From positions 13,521 through 77,520 of the forward strand of contig JAVBRM010000136.1 in assembly GCA_031548025.1 (NCBI GenBank): 64,000 bases of DNA. Reading direction: 5' to 3'. Positions 33,888-43,117 of this stretch are shown in pieces. Source of the DNA: UBA5239 sp031548025 (GTDB lineage Bacteria > Verrucomicrobiota > Lentisphaeria > Victivallales > Victivallaceae). The position numbers were made by a program, and so were the translations under genes. The notes under the pieces were generated by a model, which made no database searches, was not told the DNA's origin, and was given only the letters and a program-made list of their open reading frames with translations. The stretch's first letter is position 1. Each line of letters starts with the position of its first letter.

Positions 33888-34589
33888 TCAGAAGCACATG
33901 GAGTAGACGTAGATGTTTACGCCCATGCGCCAGGCGTTCTGGGTGGTTTGGGCTCCGAACCATCTTTCTGAGACCCAGCCGCAGTGGAGGTCGCTGGAGG
34001 TGACGACGCCGATCAGGCGGCCCTTCAGCGTGACCAGCGATATCCCGTTGTTTTTGCCTTGACAGTGAGGAAAGGACTTTAGCTGGTAGTAGCAATTAAA
34101 CAGAGGATGTTTCAGATCGGCACGTTCGATTTTCACGTCCGGAAAAAATTCTTTGAGCAGTACCAGGAAGCTTTGGTAAAGCAGATCCTGATGCGGAGCG
34201 TATTGTTTCCAGACACAGTCGTCGACGAAGATCAGGCCGCCGCGGAGCAGGTATTCTTTCAGGTTGCTTTTACCTTTGGCCGACATGTTCTGACTGCGCT
34301 GGCCGTGGACGAAAATAAACGGAAACGAGCACATTTTGTCGAGGTGCTCCACATCGACGACGTTCCAGTCTTCCTTGAGGTTGATGGTGGTGTTTTTGCG
34401 GATGAAATCGATCATCCGGATATCTCCGGTCGGGTGGGCGTGCCAGTCCCAGTCGGATTCGTGGCGCGAACTGCCCTTGACCGGGTATTTCAGGCGAACC
34501 CAGGAGACCCGGCTGCCGCGTTCGGCTTCGAAATCGTCCGCCGCCACGGGCAGAACGGACAGCAGAAAAATGCAAAGTAAGTATTTCAT
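33888..34589 (-). CDS. DUF4159 protein, exported
   Basis: A 233-residue exported protein with signal peptide MKYLLCIFLLSVLPVAA. The body fits DUF4159: WVRLKYPVKGSSRHESDW, DFIRKNTTINLKE, FPFIFVHGQ, LLRGGLIFVDDCVW and the RADLKHPLFNCYY segment, a class-I glutamine amidotransferase-like alpha/beta fold without an evident catalytic Cys. I set the start at 34589, with AGGAGG eight bases upstream; the longer frame overlaps the VWA gene. It ends the seven-gene envelope operon. Members of this family accompany MoxR and DUF58 genes in many PVC genomes, but their function is unknown. Confidence 0.85.
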   Translation of the reverse strand: MKYLLCIFLLSVLPVAADDFEAERGSRVSWVRLKYPVKGSSRHESDWDWHAHPTGDIRMIDFIRKNTTINLKEDWNVVDVEHLDKMCSFPFIFVHGQRSQNMSAKGKSNLKEYLLRGGLIFVDDCVWKQYAPHQDLLYQSFLVLLKEFFPDVKIERADLKHPLFNCYYQLKSFPHCQGKNNGISLVTLKGRLIGVVTSSDLHCGWVSERWFGAQTTQNAWRMGVNIYVYSMCF

Positions 34590-34603
34590 CGTCAAGCCTC
34601 CTC

Positions 34604-36865
34604 CTATATGAGTTTCCAGATTCGCCGGATGATCAGTTCCAGCAAATAAATCGCGGCCATCAGGGCAAACAAGATGGGAGTATGCCACAATGGACGCGAA
34701 AAATGCTCCTTGAGCTCGACATCGTCGCGATTGAAGTGGTCCGCGAGGATCAGTTTCGAACCGGTGAAGACCTGGACATGCGGCAATATCGCAAATTTCT
34801 CCAGCGCCGCCAGGTCCGGCTCCAGAATCCGGGACTCGAGTTCGCCGGGCTCGGAGGCCATGGTGGAAAAGGTGAATTCGGCAACCGGCTTTTTGTCGTA
34901 AATAGCCCGGACGGTGTATTCCTTGCCGCCTTCGACCGGAAACGAACAGTGGATTTTATCTTCGGCGAAATTGGCGGTCAAGATTTTCTCCTCGCCTCCG
35001 GTTTCGAGGCGGCAGCTCAGCAGCTCGGGATTGGTAATGAACGGGCTGGTCAGGTATAGATTCATGGTTTCGTTGGCGACGGCGAGATTGGGCACGATCC
35101 AGCGGGTCTGGCGGTTCCGGCCCGTGCCGAGGTAAGAGAAAATATTTTTCCAGAAAATCTCATACGAGTGATTCCCGGAAGGCAAGTTCAGCCGCCAGCG
35201 CCAAAGCGGGTCGGAGGTCAGCGCCATACTGCGCCCGGTACCGAAATTCTGATAAGCGAGCAACGGGTGTTGCCGGTTGTCTTTGCCGGTATAATACGCC
35301 AGCAGATTCGCGCCCGGCTTGAGCGATTCGACCAACGCCATGTCCTGAAATTCCGGGATCACAGGAACAGTTTTGCCATCGTCGCCCTTGTGGGTGAAAA
35401 GCGGACTTTTCCGGCCGAGGTCAGTCAGCTCGAATTTATAGAGTTGCGGCGGCCGGTAAGTGAATTCTTCATTGGCGCGTACCTGACTGTCGAAGCGGGA
35501 GGGGACTGCGCCCTGTTCGATCTCACGGAGAATCCGGCGGGTGTCCGGATCGCTCCGGGGATCGACGGGGGCTTTGGGGTCGAATTTGACGGGGAGCAGT
35601 TTTTCCAACGTGCTGCGGGCATATTCCCGGGCGGTGCCGGGGTTGCCGGTAACGAAAAGCAAACCGCCGCCGCTACGGACGAATTCGTAAATATCTTCTT
35701 CCGCGCTTGCGGGCAATTCACTCCGTTTCATATTCATCAACAGCAGGACGTCGAATTTTTTCAGCTCGTCTTTCGTGGGAAAATTCGAACCGTAATTGGT
35801 ATTTTTCGGAAAAACCCCGTGAGCGAAACGGACATCGATTTTGACCGATTTATCATCGGTGAAAACATTGCGGATAAAGCGGGTGCCGAAGTCCAGCGCG
35901 CCGTTGTATATCAGTACGCTTACGCTGTCTTGCGGTTCCGTTTTCTCAATGGTCCAGTTGACGATGTCGCGTACTTGAGTCCCGGTCATGATCCGGGCAG
36001 AAAGGCGGTCCGTACCGGCGACGGTGGCCGGATAGCGATATTTGATGGTCCGCAACCCGGTCCCGGCGGTGATTTCGGCGGTATGGATGACTGCGCCGTC
36101 GCGGAGAATCTCAAGGCAGGGGGCGGTATTACGGGCGATGTTGCTGCAGCGGACCAGGAACGTCAGGTCGCTTTCGGTATTGATAAACGTATGGGTGGGG
36201 GCTTCGAGCTTGCGGAAACGGATATCCGGCGGTGCCGCCAGCTCGTTGGTCATCGGCACGAAGATATGCGGCAGCGTAGAATCCGAGAGCGCGCTCAACA
36301 CGGAATTCTGAGTCGTCGGCGAGGTGTCGATCCCATCGGTGAAACAGATCACCGCACCGTATTTTTCCGCCTCAAAACGGGCATTCCAGTCGATGACGGC
36401 ATCGTAGAAATTCGTCTGCGCGGCGTTGGAGGGGTCGGGGGGTTCGTCCACTTTGGCGATCCGCCGCAGATTGACGCCGAAGCGATAGAAATCATAGGCC
36501 TGATGAGCGGGATCTTTTTCCACTTTGGAGTTCCAGAAATCGATGGCGTCGCGGAGGCGGTCCTGTTTCCAACGGTCGGGCTTGAGCATACTGCCGGATT
36601 CATCGAAAACGACCGCGATCTTCATATTTTCCCGCTCGGAGAAAACACGCTCGGTTTCGACGCGCGGATCGGCCAGACACAACAGAATCAACAGACAGAA
36701 AACCAGCCGCAGCACCGCGAGCGTGATTTTCCGGGCGGGGCTGAGCTCCCGTACCGTGTAGCGGTAGGAAACGGCGATGACGAGCGCCAACAACAACACC
36801 GAGGCCGCCATACCCCACCAGCCGCCGGGAAAATTCCATTGAAATTGCTCCGTGATTCTTTCCAT
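34604..36865 (-). CDS. Membrane protein with VWA and glutamine-amidotransferase-like domains
   Basis: A 753-residue inner-membrane protein with hydrophobic helices at about 16-34 and 46-66 and one near the C-terminus (about 732-748). Between them are a von Willebrand A domain with intact MIDAS D88-E-S-G-S92 and CFTDGID, and a glutamine-amidotransferase-like domain (about 330-560: VLLLMNMKRSELPASAEEDIYEFVRSGGGLLFVTG is split by helices). The protein probably binds metal-dependent partners at the periplasmic face. Start codon and upstream stop overlap as TAATG, so it is coupled to the coiled-coil gene. It belongs to the MoxR/DUF58/BatA operon; function unknown. Confidence 0.82.
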   Translation of the reverse strand: MERITEQFQWNFPGGWWGMAASVLLLALVIAVSYRYTVRELSPARKITLAVLRLVFCLLILLCLADPRVETERVFSERENMKIAVVFDESGSMLKPDRWKQDRLRDAIDFWNSKVEKDPAHQAYDFYRFGVNLRRIAKVDEPPDPSNAAQTNFYDAVIDWNARFEAEKYGAVICFTDGIDTSPTTQNSVLSALSDSTLPHIFVPMTNELAAPPDIRFRKLEAPTHTFINTESDLTFLVRCSNIARNTAPCLEILRDGAVIHTAEITAGTGLRTIKYRYPATVAGTDRLSARIMTGTQVRDIVNWTIEKTEPQDSVSVLIYNGALDFGTRFIRNVFTDDKSVKIDVRFAHGVFPKNTNYGSNFPTKDELKKFDVLLLMNMKRSELPASAEEDIYEFVRSGGGLLFVTGNPGTAREYARSTLEKLLPVKFDPKAPVDPRSDPDTRRILREIEQGAVPSRFDSQVRANEEFTYRPPQLYKFELTDLGRKSPLFTHKGDDGKTVPVIPEFQDMALVESLKPGANLLAYYTGKDNRQHPLLAYQNFGTGRSMALTSDPLWRWRLNLPSGNHSYEIFWKNIFSYLGTGRNRQTRWIVPNLAVANETMNLYLTSPFITNPELLSCRLETGGEEKILTANFAEDKIHCSFPVEGGKEYTVRAIYDKKPVAEFTFSTMASEPGELESRILEPDLAALEKFAILPHVQVFTGSKLILADHFNRDDVELKEHFSRPLWHTPILFALMAAIYLLELIIRRIWKLI

Positions 36866-39357
36866 TATTTTCCTTTCTGCGGTTCGGGATTGGAGAGCCG
36901 CTCGAAATATTCGGCGGTGGCTTTGCGGTATTTCGGCGGAACGTCGCCGGCATTGAAAATATAAACCCGCATGTCGCGTTTGAGTTCCACCAGCAGCCCG
37001 GCGATAAGCGAAACCACATGTGAGGTATTTTCGGAAATCTCCTTGTAATTGGAGGTGGCTCCACGCCCCTCGCCTTCCCGCGAAACAGTACTGACGGCGG
37101 CCCGGCTGCGGGCGCGGGCGGTATCGATATTTTTCTTCAATTCGGGTTTGGAAGCCGCCTCGGACAACTGATCCAGCGCCTGCGAAACATCTTCCAGCAG
37201 TTTTTTCATTTCCTCTATCACTTCGGCGGCTTCATCGGGGGGAATTTCCCCGGGATTTTTATCCGCGTATTTGAGCTGGCGCGACTGTTCGTTGAGCTTG
37301 CCGGCGGCGGACTCCAGAAATTGGGCGAGATCCTGGCCGTTCATCCGCATTTCATTGATGAGATTTTTGATCTCCTTGAGTTCTTCGAGCATCTTTTCCC
37401 GGCTGCCCTTGGATTCGGCGCCCTGAGCGAGACGCTCGCCGAGTTTGCCGAGTTTACCGGCATTGCCCATGGTGCCCCCCTGCCCTTGCTTTTCGGCTTT
37501 ATCTCCCATTCCGCCGGCCATATCCGAGAGCTGGCTGCCGGCCTGTTCGGGAGTCGCCTGCTCGGCCTGGAGTTCCTTGTCGAGCTTGTCCAGCTTGTCG
37601 CGGGCCTCATCCATGGCGGCACGGGTGGCTTCGTCGGAAGCTTTTTCCACCATTTTCATGGCGCTTTCCAGGTTGGCCGCGGCTTTCTGGCCTTTCAGCG
37701 AAGCGGTGGCGTTTTTATTGGCGCGCAGGTTGTCGGTGGTTTCGGCCATGCTTTCCGCGGATTGCTCGAGTTTTTGCTGCAGCTCCGGGGCTTGGGGCTG
37801 GTCGGCCTTGAGCTGATTGGTCCGGTTCTGCAACTTGTCCTGGGTATCGGCCAGTTCGTCCTGGGTTTTCCGGTCGGCGGCTTGCTCGTCTTTCTTGATC
37901 TCGTCATTCAATTTTTTCTGTTCCTCGACCAGATCTTTCAATTGATTGTGCGGATTTTTTGCCGGGTCGATTTCCGGGGGTTTGAATTTCTGCTTGTCCT
38001 TGAACGGATTTTCATCGGCTTTCAAAGCGCCCGGTGGAGGCGGCGGACCTTTGATCAGCAATTTGCGGATGTTTTTCATAGCCTGAATCAGGTTGGCAAT
38101 CGCTTTTTGCTGATGCTGCAAGCCTTTGTCGAGCGACGGCTCGAGCATGGCGCTGACGCTATTGCTCATGTCGCCATGCGCCAGCTCCAAATGATTGATG
38201 ATATCGGCCGGTGTGGTCCTGAATTTCGGATCCTGCAGAAATGTAATGAGGTTGTAGGCGAGTTCCTGCTGTTGAGTGATGATATTTTCATTGACCTTGA
38301 CGGTGTCGATGGGATTGCGTTTGTCCGGGTTCAATTGGTAGATTTTCAGGGCAAACAATGCTTTGTTAAGCTGGATTTGCCGATTCAAAAATGCGCTCAG
38401 AATCTGCATGAGCTCGGCGCCGCCCTCGGTCAACTGATCGGCCTCGCCGGTGTAAACATCCTCGCGGAACGGACGAACTTCGATGAAGCCGGGCTCGCTG
38501 AGAATGGTTCGTTTTTCGCCGCCGACCATGGCTTGCCCGGTCAGGTGATAACTGACCAGATCGAAGGGTTTGACCTCAAAATCCTCCAGCGTCAGAAATG
38601 AACCAAAGCGGATGCGGCCATTTTCGCCCGGGAGTTTCTCCGGCTGAATATGCGAGCGGAATTCCGCGTTGATATAAACCGTCAGGGCTAGTTCCGTAAA
38701 GCCGTGCGGCGACTCGCCGATCCCCTCCCAATCCAGTTCGTCGAGGGGCTTGGCGCGGAGTTCTTTCTCTTCGGGAATGGTCACGATCAAATTGGCGGTC
38801 TCGGCGGCCAGCTCTTTCTGCTTTTCCTCCTCGGCCTGTTTTTCCTTTTCGGCTTTGGCTTGTTCTTTTTCGAGTTCTTTGTGAATCCGGTTGAGCTCGC
38901 GGTTACGATGCATCAAACCCACATCCAAGCCAGTGAAAAACAGCGCCGCCAGCACCAATAACAGCACCAGAAAAGTTTGAAACGGAAGTTTGAAATTCTT
39001 GAAAAGATTATGGCTTTCGACGGCGTGTTCGTTTTTCAGCGGATGCTCCGAGTGTTCCATTTCGAGGAACGTTTCGAAGTGGTTGAACGTCCCGGCTTGT
39101 CCGTCGAATTCCCGCGCCGTGACCCGTCGCTTTTCATAGCGGGCGATACAGTGCAGCAAGAACCCGGCAAGGCCGGTCAGCAACAGGACCAGGGCGGCAA
39201 AGTTGAAAAACAGATAATACGTTCGTTTCGGATCGAAAATGCCGTTCGCGAACAGGACCAGCGCCGCCATCAGCGCGCACCAGCTCCAGAACTTCAAGCC
39301 GGAGCGGTAAATCCGTGACAGGCGGTACAGCATAAATTGTTTTTTTACGAATTTCAT
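36865..39357 (-). CDS. Membrane-anchored coiled-coil protein (DUF4175-like)
   Basis: An 830-residue protein with three hydrophobic segments (about 25-42, 47-67, 125-145), then charged coiled coil (RELNRIHKELEKEQAKAEKE), a beta domain (about 190-300) and a very long Lys/Glu/Gln-rich helical region (about 440-780, including Gly-rich GGMGDKAEKQGQGGTMG). This layout resembles DUF4175-type proteins found in MoxR operons. It lies between BatA-like and VWA genes with one-base spacings, which suggests a stoichiometric complex. The large extramembrane coil could span or sense the periplasm. No enzymatic motif is seen. Confidence 0.75.
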   Translation of the reverse strand: MKFVKKQFMLYRLSRIYRSGLKFWSWCALMAALVLFANGIFDPKRTYYLFFNFAALVLLLTGLAGFLLHCIARYEKRRVTAREFDGQAGTFNHFETFLEMEHSEHPLKNEHAVESHNLFKNFKLPFQTFLVLLLVLAALFFTGLDVGLMHRNRELNRIHKELEKEQAKAEKEKQAEEEKQKELAAETANLIVTIPEEKELRAKPLDELDWEGIGESPHGFTELALTVYINAEFRSHIQPEKLPGENGRIRFGSFLTLEDFEVKPFDLVSYHLTGQAMVGGEKRTILSEPGFIEVRPFREDVYTGEADQLTEGGAELMQILSAFLNRQIQLNKALFALKIYQLNPDKRNPIDTVKVNENIITQQQELAYNLITFLQDPKFRTTPADIINHLELAHGDMSNSVSAMLEPSLDKGLQHQQKAIANLIQAMKNIRKLLIKGPPPPPGALKADENPFKDKQKFKPPEIDPAKNPHNQLKDLVEEQKKLNDEIKKDEQAADRKTQDELADTQDKLQNRTNQLKADQPQAPELQQKLEQSAESMAETTDNLRANKNATASLKGQKAAANLESAMKMVEKASDEATRAAMDEARDKLDKLDKELQAEQATPEQAGSQLSDMAGGMGDKAEKQGQGGTMGNAGKLGKLGERLAQGAESKGSREKMLEELKEIKNLINEMRMNGQDLAQFLESAAGKLNEQSRQLKYADKNPGEIPPDEAAEVIEEMKKLLEDVSQALDQLSEAASKPELKKNIDTARARSRAAVSTVSREGEGRGATSNYKEISENTSHVVSLIAGLLVELKRDMRVYIFNAGDVPPKYRKATAEYFERLSNPEPQKGK

Positions 39358-39358
39358 C

Positions 39359-41215
39359 TCAGTTCACCGTTCGGTTGGAGAGGAGCAATTCGGTTATGGC
39401 GAAAATCAACAGCAGAATCAGCATCAGCACTTTGTAATCTTTGGCCTGTTCCAGTCCGGCGTGCTTGATTTCGGGTTTTTCTTCGAAAGTTTTCGGAGCG
39501 ATCAGGGCGGCGCTGTCGAAAAGCTCCGGCAGCGACATGAGGTCGGATTCCCGGGTGTCGACGTTGACGCTGTACAGTTTGTCGCCGACTCTGAATACTC
39601 CGGCCCGATCGCGCGGCAGTTCACCGTCCGGCAATTTGACCGGGAGCGATGCGGCCAGGAAAGATTCGGGCTCACGACCGGTGTCCGCGCAATGCACCAC
39701 CAGCTCGCGCCAGAACGGCAGAAACGCGCCGTAAGTCTGGAAATTGGTGTGATCGCGGTCAACGGCGGCGGCGAGGACGATGAGCTTGCCGCGTCCCCGG
39801 TTTATTTCCACGACCGCGGGCCGCCCGCCGCCGAATGAGGCGATAATCCGGGCTCCGGGCGGCACCCGGAGCAGCGGCACATCAAAAAACGAAATATCGA
39901 ACCAGCTCCCGGCGCTCACCTCCAGATATTCGCGGAAAACCGGATGCTCGAAATTGATCATTTCAAACTCGGTCTGCTTGACGGTGTCCGCGGCAACTTC
40001 GATGCCGAAACGCTCGAGAATGGATCTCATATTCCGGGTGTCCCGATAAACGATGATGACGCTGGTTCCATTGTCGAGAGCCGCTTCCAATTGCGAGGGT
40101 TCGAGCACGGAATCGTCATTGACGATCAGGAGCGGAGCATTTTCCGGGAACTTGTCGTCCTGTATGATATTCGAGCTGCCGTACAGTGCCTCGCGGATAA
40201 AATCGAACCCGGCGACGCGGGTCAGGTGAATATCCGGAGCTTTGAATGGATTGACCGCGAAGTAACGGGTATTGTCGAGCTCGAGATCGTCGTTTGCGGT
40301 TTCCAGCACGACCCGACCGCGGCGGGGAGCGGGTTCGGAGTCCGGCATTTTGAGCTTGAATTGTTCGCTTTTTTCCGAACGCGGCAGCAGAACCACTTCG
40401 CGGGTTAAAGGCAGCTCGCCTTCCAGAAATACTTTCAATGTGCATGTAGTCTCTTCGCTGTTGAAATTCGCCAGTTTGACGTTGAGATCGAGCTCAAGCC
40501 CGGGCATGGTGTATCTGGTTTCGACAACGGCGGAAATGACGGCGGTATTGTGCCGCAAATCCGGCGATTTCACCGGCAGAATTCGAATTTCATCCGCATG
40601 CTTGATGAATTGATGGGACGGCAGACGCCGCCACGGCAGCGCCTGGCGGTCGGTGATCACGGTAATGCGTTTGCGGGTCGCGGCTATCGTGCCGAGGCGG
40701 CTGTCCGCCTGATAAAGCGCCTGCAGGAAATTGGAGGACATCTGCGAGGATTCATGGAGCTTGAAAAATGCCTCCAAAGCATTGTGGTCCGCCGTGAATT
40801 CCCCGCTCCAAAGGACGGTGTCAGCCACTACCGCGCCCAGCGCCGGGGTCGCGGGCGAAACGGAACTCAGTTCCTGTTGAAGGGCCTTGGCAATCGCCGC
40901 CCGAATTTCCGGGGTGTCGGTACTGTACGAAATATCGCGGATGATAACCTCAGCACGCTCCGGTTCCAAGTCGATATCAGCAAAGTACGGCCAGGCAAAG
41001 GCCATGCAGAAAAACGCCAGCGCCGCGCAGCGGCAGAACAAAATCAGGTATTTCAGCAGATTGTTGCGCTGCTGCCGTTTGGCGATTTTGCGGGTCAGCA
41101 GGTAGAAGGACGGAAAAACCTTGACGGTCGAGGGCCTGAGCCGGATCAGATGCAGAATGATCGGCACCGAAAGAAACGCCAGCCCGCCCAGATATGCGGC
41201 AAATGCGAAGTTCAT
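39359..41215 (-). CDS. BatA-like membrane protein
   Basis: A 618-residue protein with the BatA/aerotolerance N-terminal domain: first helix FAAYLGGLAFLSVPIILHLI and the juxtamembrane R-L-R-P-S-T-V-K-V-F-P-S run, second helix around 60-78 and a C-terminal helix (about 595-612). The centre contains a VWA-like region (VIIRDIS, ITVITDRQ) with no intact MIDAS that I can identify, plus an amidotransferase-like part with GGGRPAVVEINRGRGKLIVLA. The start overlaps the DUF58 stop by four bases. It is probably inner-membrane bound with periplasmic domains, acting with the MoxR ATPase. Confidence 0.83.
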   Translation of the reverse strand: MNFAFAAYLGGLAFLSVPIILHLIRLRPSTVKVFPSFYLLTRKIAKRQQRNNLLKYLILFCRCAALAFFCMAFAWPYFADIDLEPERAEVIIRDISYSTDTPEIRAAIAKALQQELSSVSPATPALGAVVADTVLWSGEFTADHNALEAFFKLHESSQMSSNFLQALYQADSRLGTIAATRKRITVITDRQALPWRRLPSHQFIKHADEIRILPVKSPDLRHNTAVISAVVETRYTMPGLELDLNVKLANFNSEETTCTLKVFLEGELPLTREVVLLPRSEKSEQFKLKMPDSEPAPRRGRVVLETANDDLELDNTRYFAVNPFKAPDIHLTRVAGFDFIREALYGSSNIIQDDKFPENAPLLIVNDDSVLEPSQLEAALDNGTSVIIVYRDTRNMRSILERFGIEVAADTVKQTEFEMINFEHPVFREYLEVSAGSWFDISFFDVPLLRVPPGARIIASFGGGRPAVVEINRGRGKLIVLAAAVDRDHTNFQTYGAFLPFWRELVVHCADTGREPESFLAASLPVKLPDGELPRDRAGVFRVGDKLYSVNVDTRESDLMSLPELFDSAALIAPKTFEEKPEIKHAGLEQAKDYKVLMLILLLIFAITELLLSNRTVN

Positions 41216-42135
41216 CGAAACCTCCTTCCGCGCCGGTTGCGGACCGCCAGATACGTGCTGAGCGCCTCCAGCGGCACCCGGTCGGTGGAGAAGAGCACGT
41301 AATCGCCGCCGCGGCTTTTGGCGGCTTCATTCAGGCTGTTGGTGTGCCTCTCGAGATTGGCGAGATACTCCTTGCGGATGACAGCCGGAGAAAGGACCCG
41401 TTTTTCGCCGGTTTCGCTGTCCTGCAACAACATGGTTTCGCGATACGGAAAGAAGCGTTCGGCATGATCGAGCACATGAAAAAGAACGATTTCGCAGTTC
41501 TTGCCTTGCAGTTGGTCGAAAACGGAGGTGAAAGCCTCCGCGTCCGCATAAAAATCCGAGATCAGGATGACGATGGTCCCGGAACGAATGGCCCCGGCGG
41601 CGTCCGCCAGCGCTTCGGGCATGAGGCAGTCGAGGGCCTCCGGCCGGGTACGCAGACGCTCGAGCATTTTGGTAAAATGCGGCAATGTGCCGGACGGTTT
41701 CAAATAGCGGTCCTGGGTTTCGCCGATGGTGCTCAGCGTGAATTCGTCTTTCTGGTTGTACATGAAAAGCATGCAGGCGGCGGCGATGGATGCCGCGTAG
41801 TCCCACTTGCTCATGACGCTGCCGCGCTCCTGAAAATCCATCGAACGGCTCGCATCGATGAAAATCGCGGTGGAGAGGTCGGTATCCTCCTCGTACAACC
41901 GGACATGGAGGCGGTCGGTGCGCGCATAGACTTTCCAGTCGATAGCGGTAATACTGTCGCCGTGAATGTATTTGCGGTGTTCCTTGAACTCGGCGTTGTT
42001 GCCCCGGAACGGGCTTTTGTGCATGCCCGCGTAATAGCCGCTGACCAGATAACGCGCCCGCAACTCCACATCCGGCAGACTTGCCAGGAGGTCGATATCC
42101 AGAAATTCACTGATCGGCGCGCCGCTGGAGCTCAA
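41212..42135 (-). CDS. DUF58 family protein
   Basis: A 307-residue DUF58 protein, a VWA-related cytoplasmic partner of MoxR ATPases. Hallmarks are FKEHRKYIHGDSITAIDWKV (the Y-x-x-GD-xx-xx-IDWK signature at about 50-70), LHVRLYEEDTDLS, and the MIDAS-like FIDASRSM (about 90-97). It is flanked by moxR (four-base gap) and the BatA-like gene (four-base overlap). In characterised systems MoxR and DUF58/VWA proteins cooperate as chaperone-like complexes in metal insertion or envelope stress; the client here is unknown. Confidence 0.92.
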   Translation of the reverse strand: MSSSGAPISEFLDIDLLASLPDVELRARYLVSGYYAGMHKSPFRGNNAEFKEHRKYIHGDSITAIDWKVYARTDRLHVRLYEEDTDLSTAIFIDASRSMDFQERGSVMSKWDYAASIAAACMLFMYNQKDEFTLSTIGETQDRYLKPSGTLPHFTKMLERLRTRPEALDCLMPEALADAAGAIRSGTIVILISDFYADAEAFTSVFDQLQGKNCEIVLFHVLDHAERFFPYRETMLLQDSETGEKRVLSPAVIRKEYLANLERHTNSLNEAAKSRGGDYVLFSTDRVPLEALSTYLAVRNRRGRRFR

Positions 42136-42139
42136 CTTT

Positions 42140-43114
42140 TCACCTCACCGCTTTGATGATTTCCCCAAGGATATTTTCGAGCGTCACCTGATCGGCTTCC
42201 GCCCGGTAATTCATGATCACCCGGTGGCGCATCACGCCCGGCAAAGCGTGCATGATGTCCTCGTCGGCCACATTCAGCCGCCCGTCGAAGGCGGCAAACG
42301 CCTTACCGGCCAGTGCAAGGTATTGACCGGCACGCGGCCCCGCTCCCCAGCGGATGTATTTATCGGCCACCGGCAGCTTGCCGGGGCGGGTCCCGCGCAC
42401 GATCCGGGTAGCGAATTCCGCCACCGAACGCGGCACCGGAATATAGCGCACCGCCTCCTGAAATCTCAACAATTCATCGCGGGTGATGACTTTTCGCAAG
42501 TTCACCGTTTTTTCGTCGGTGGTTTCGAGCATGATCCGTACTTCGGTGGCATAGTCCGGATAATTCACGTTCAGTGCGAACATGAAACGGTCGAGCTGGG
42601 CCTCCGGCAGCGGATAAGTCCCTTCCTGTTCAATCGGATTCTGAGTAGCCAGTACGAAAAAGGGCTCCTGCAGCTCATAGCATTTGCCGGCCACGGGTAC
42701 CGCGCGCTCCTGCATGGCTTCGAGGAGCGCGGCCTGGGTTTTCGGCGGTGTGCGGTTGATTTCGTCGGCCAGCAGCAGATTGGTGAATACCGGTCCTTTG
42801 ATGAACTTGAATTCACGGGCTCCGGCGGTCTGGTTCAGCTCGAGAATTTCGCTGCCGGTAATGTCGCTGGGCATCATATCGGGCGTGAACTGAATGCGCT
42901 TGAAACTAAGATCCGCTACTTCACTGAGGGAACTGACCAGCAGCGTTTTGGCCAGCCCCGGCACCCCGGTCAACAGGCAATGCCCGCGCGAAACGATTGC
43001 CGCCAGCAACTCCTCGATCAGTTCGTCCTGGCCGAAAATTTTCCGTCCAAGCTCCTGAGCGACGACATTCATTTTGCCCGGCAGTTCCTTCAGGATTTCA
43101 GCAGCGTTGGTCAT
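42140..43114 (-). CDS. MoxR-type AAA+ ATPase
   Basis: A 324-residue AAA+ ATPase of the MoxR group, a chaperone-like enzyme. Walker A GVPGLAKT is at 50-57, Walker B LLLADEINRT near 110-120, sensor 1 VLATQNPIEQEGTYPLPEAQLDRF at about 150-173, and a C-terminal helical lid. It heads the DUF58/BatA/VWA gene set and follows the transglutaminase-like gene by three bases. By analogy it remodels VWA-containing partner proteins using ATP. Assignment of the family is secure. Confidence 0.95.
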   Translation of the reverse strand: MTNAAEILKELPGKMNVVAQELGRKIFGQDELIEELLAAIVSRGHCLLTGVPGLAKTLLVSSLSEVADLSFKRIQFTPDMMPSDITGSEILELNQTAGAREFKFIKGPVFTNLLLADEINRTPPKTQAALLEAMQERAVPVAGKCYELQEPFFVLATQNPIEQEGTYPLPEAQLDRFMFALNVNYPDYATEVRIMLETTDEKTVNLRKVITRDELLRFQEAVRYIPVPRSVAEFATRIVRGTRPGKLPVADKYIRWGAGPRAGQYLALAGKAFAAFDGRLNVADEDIMHALPGVMRHRVIMNYRAEADQVTLENILGEIIKAVR

Positions 43115-43117
43115 TGG

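Noticed and set aside
35168..36964. 598-codon plus-strand frame opposite the VWA gene
   Set aside because: The minus-strand frame carries the MIDAS motif and membrane helices; the opposite frame is a composition artefact.
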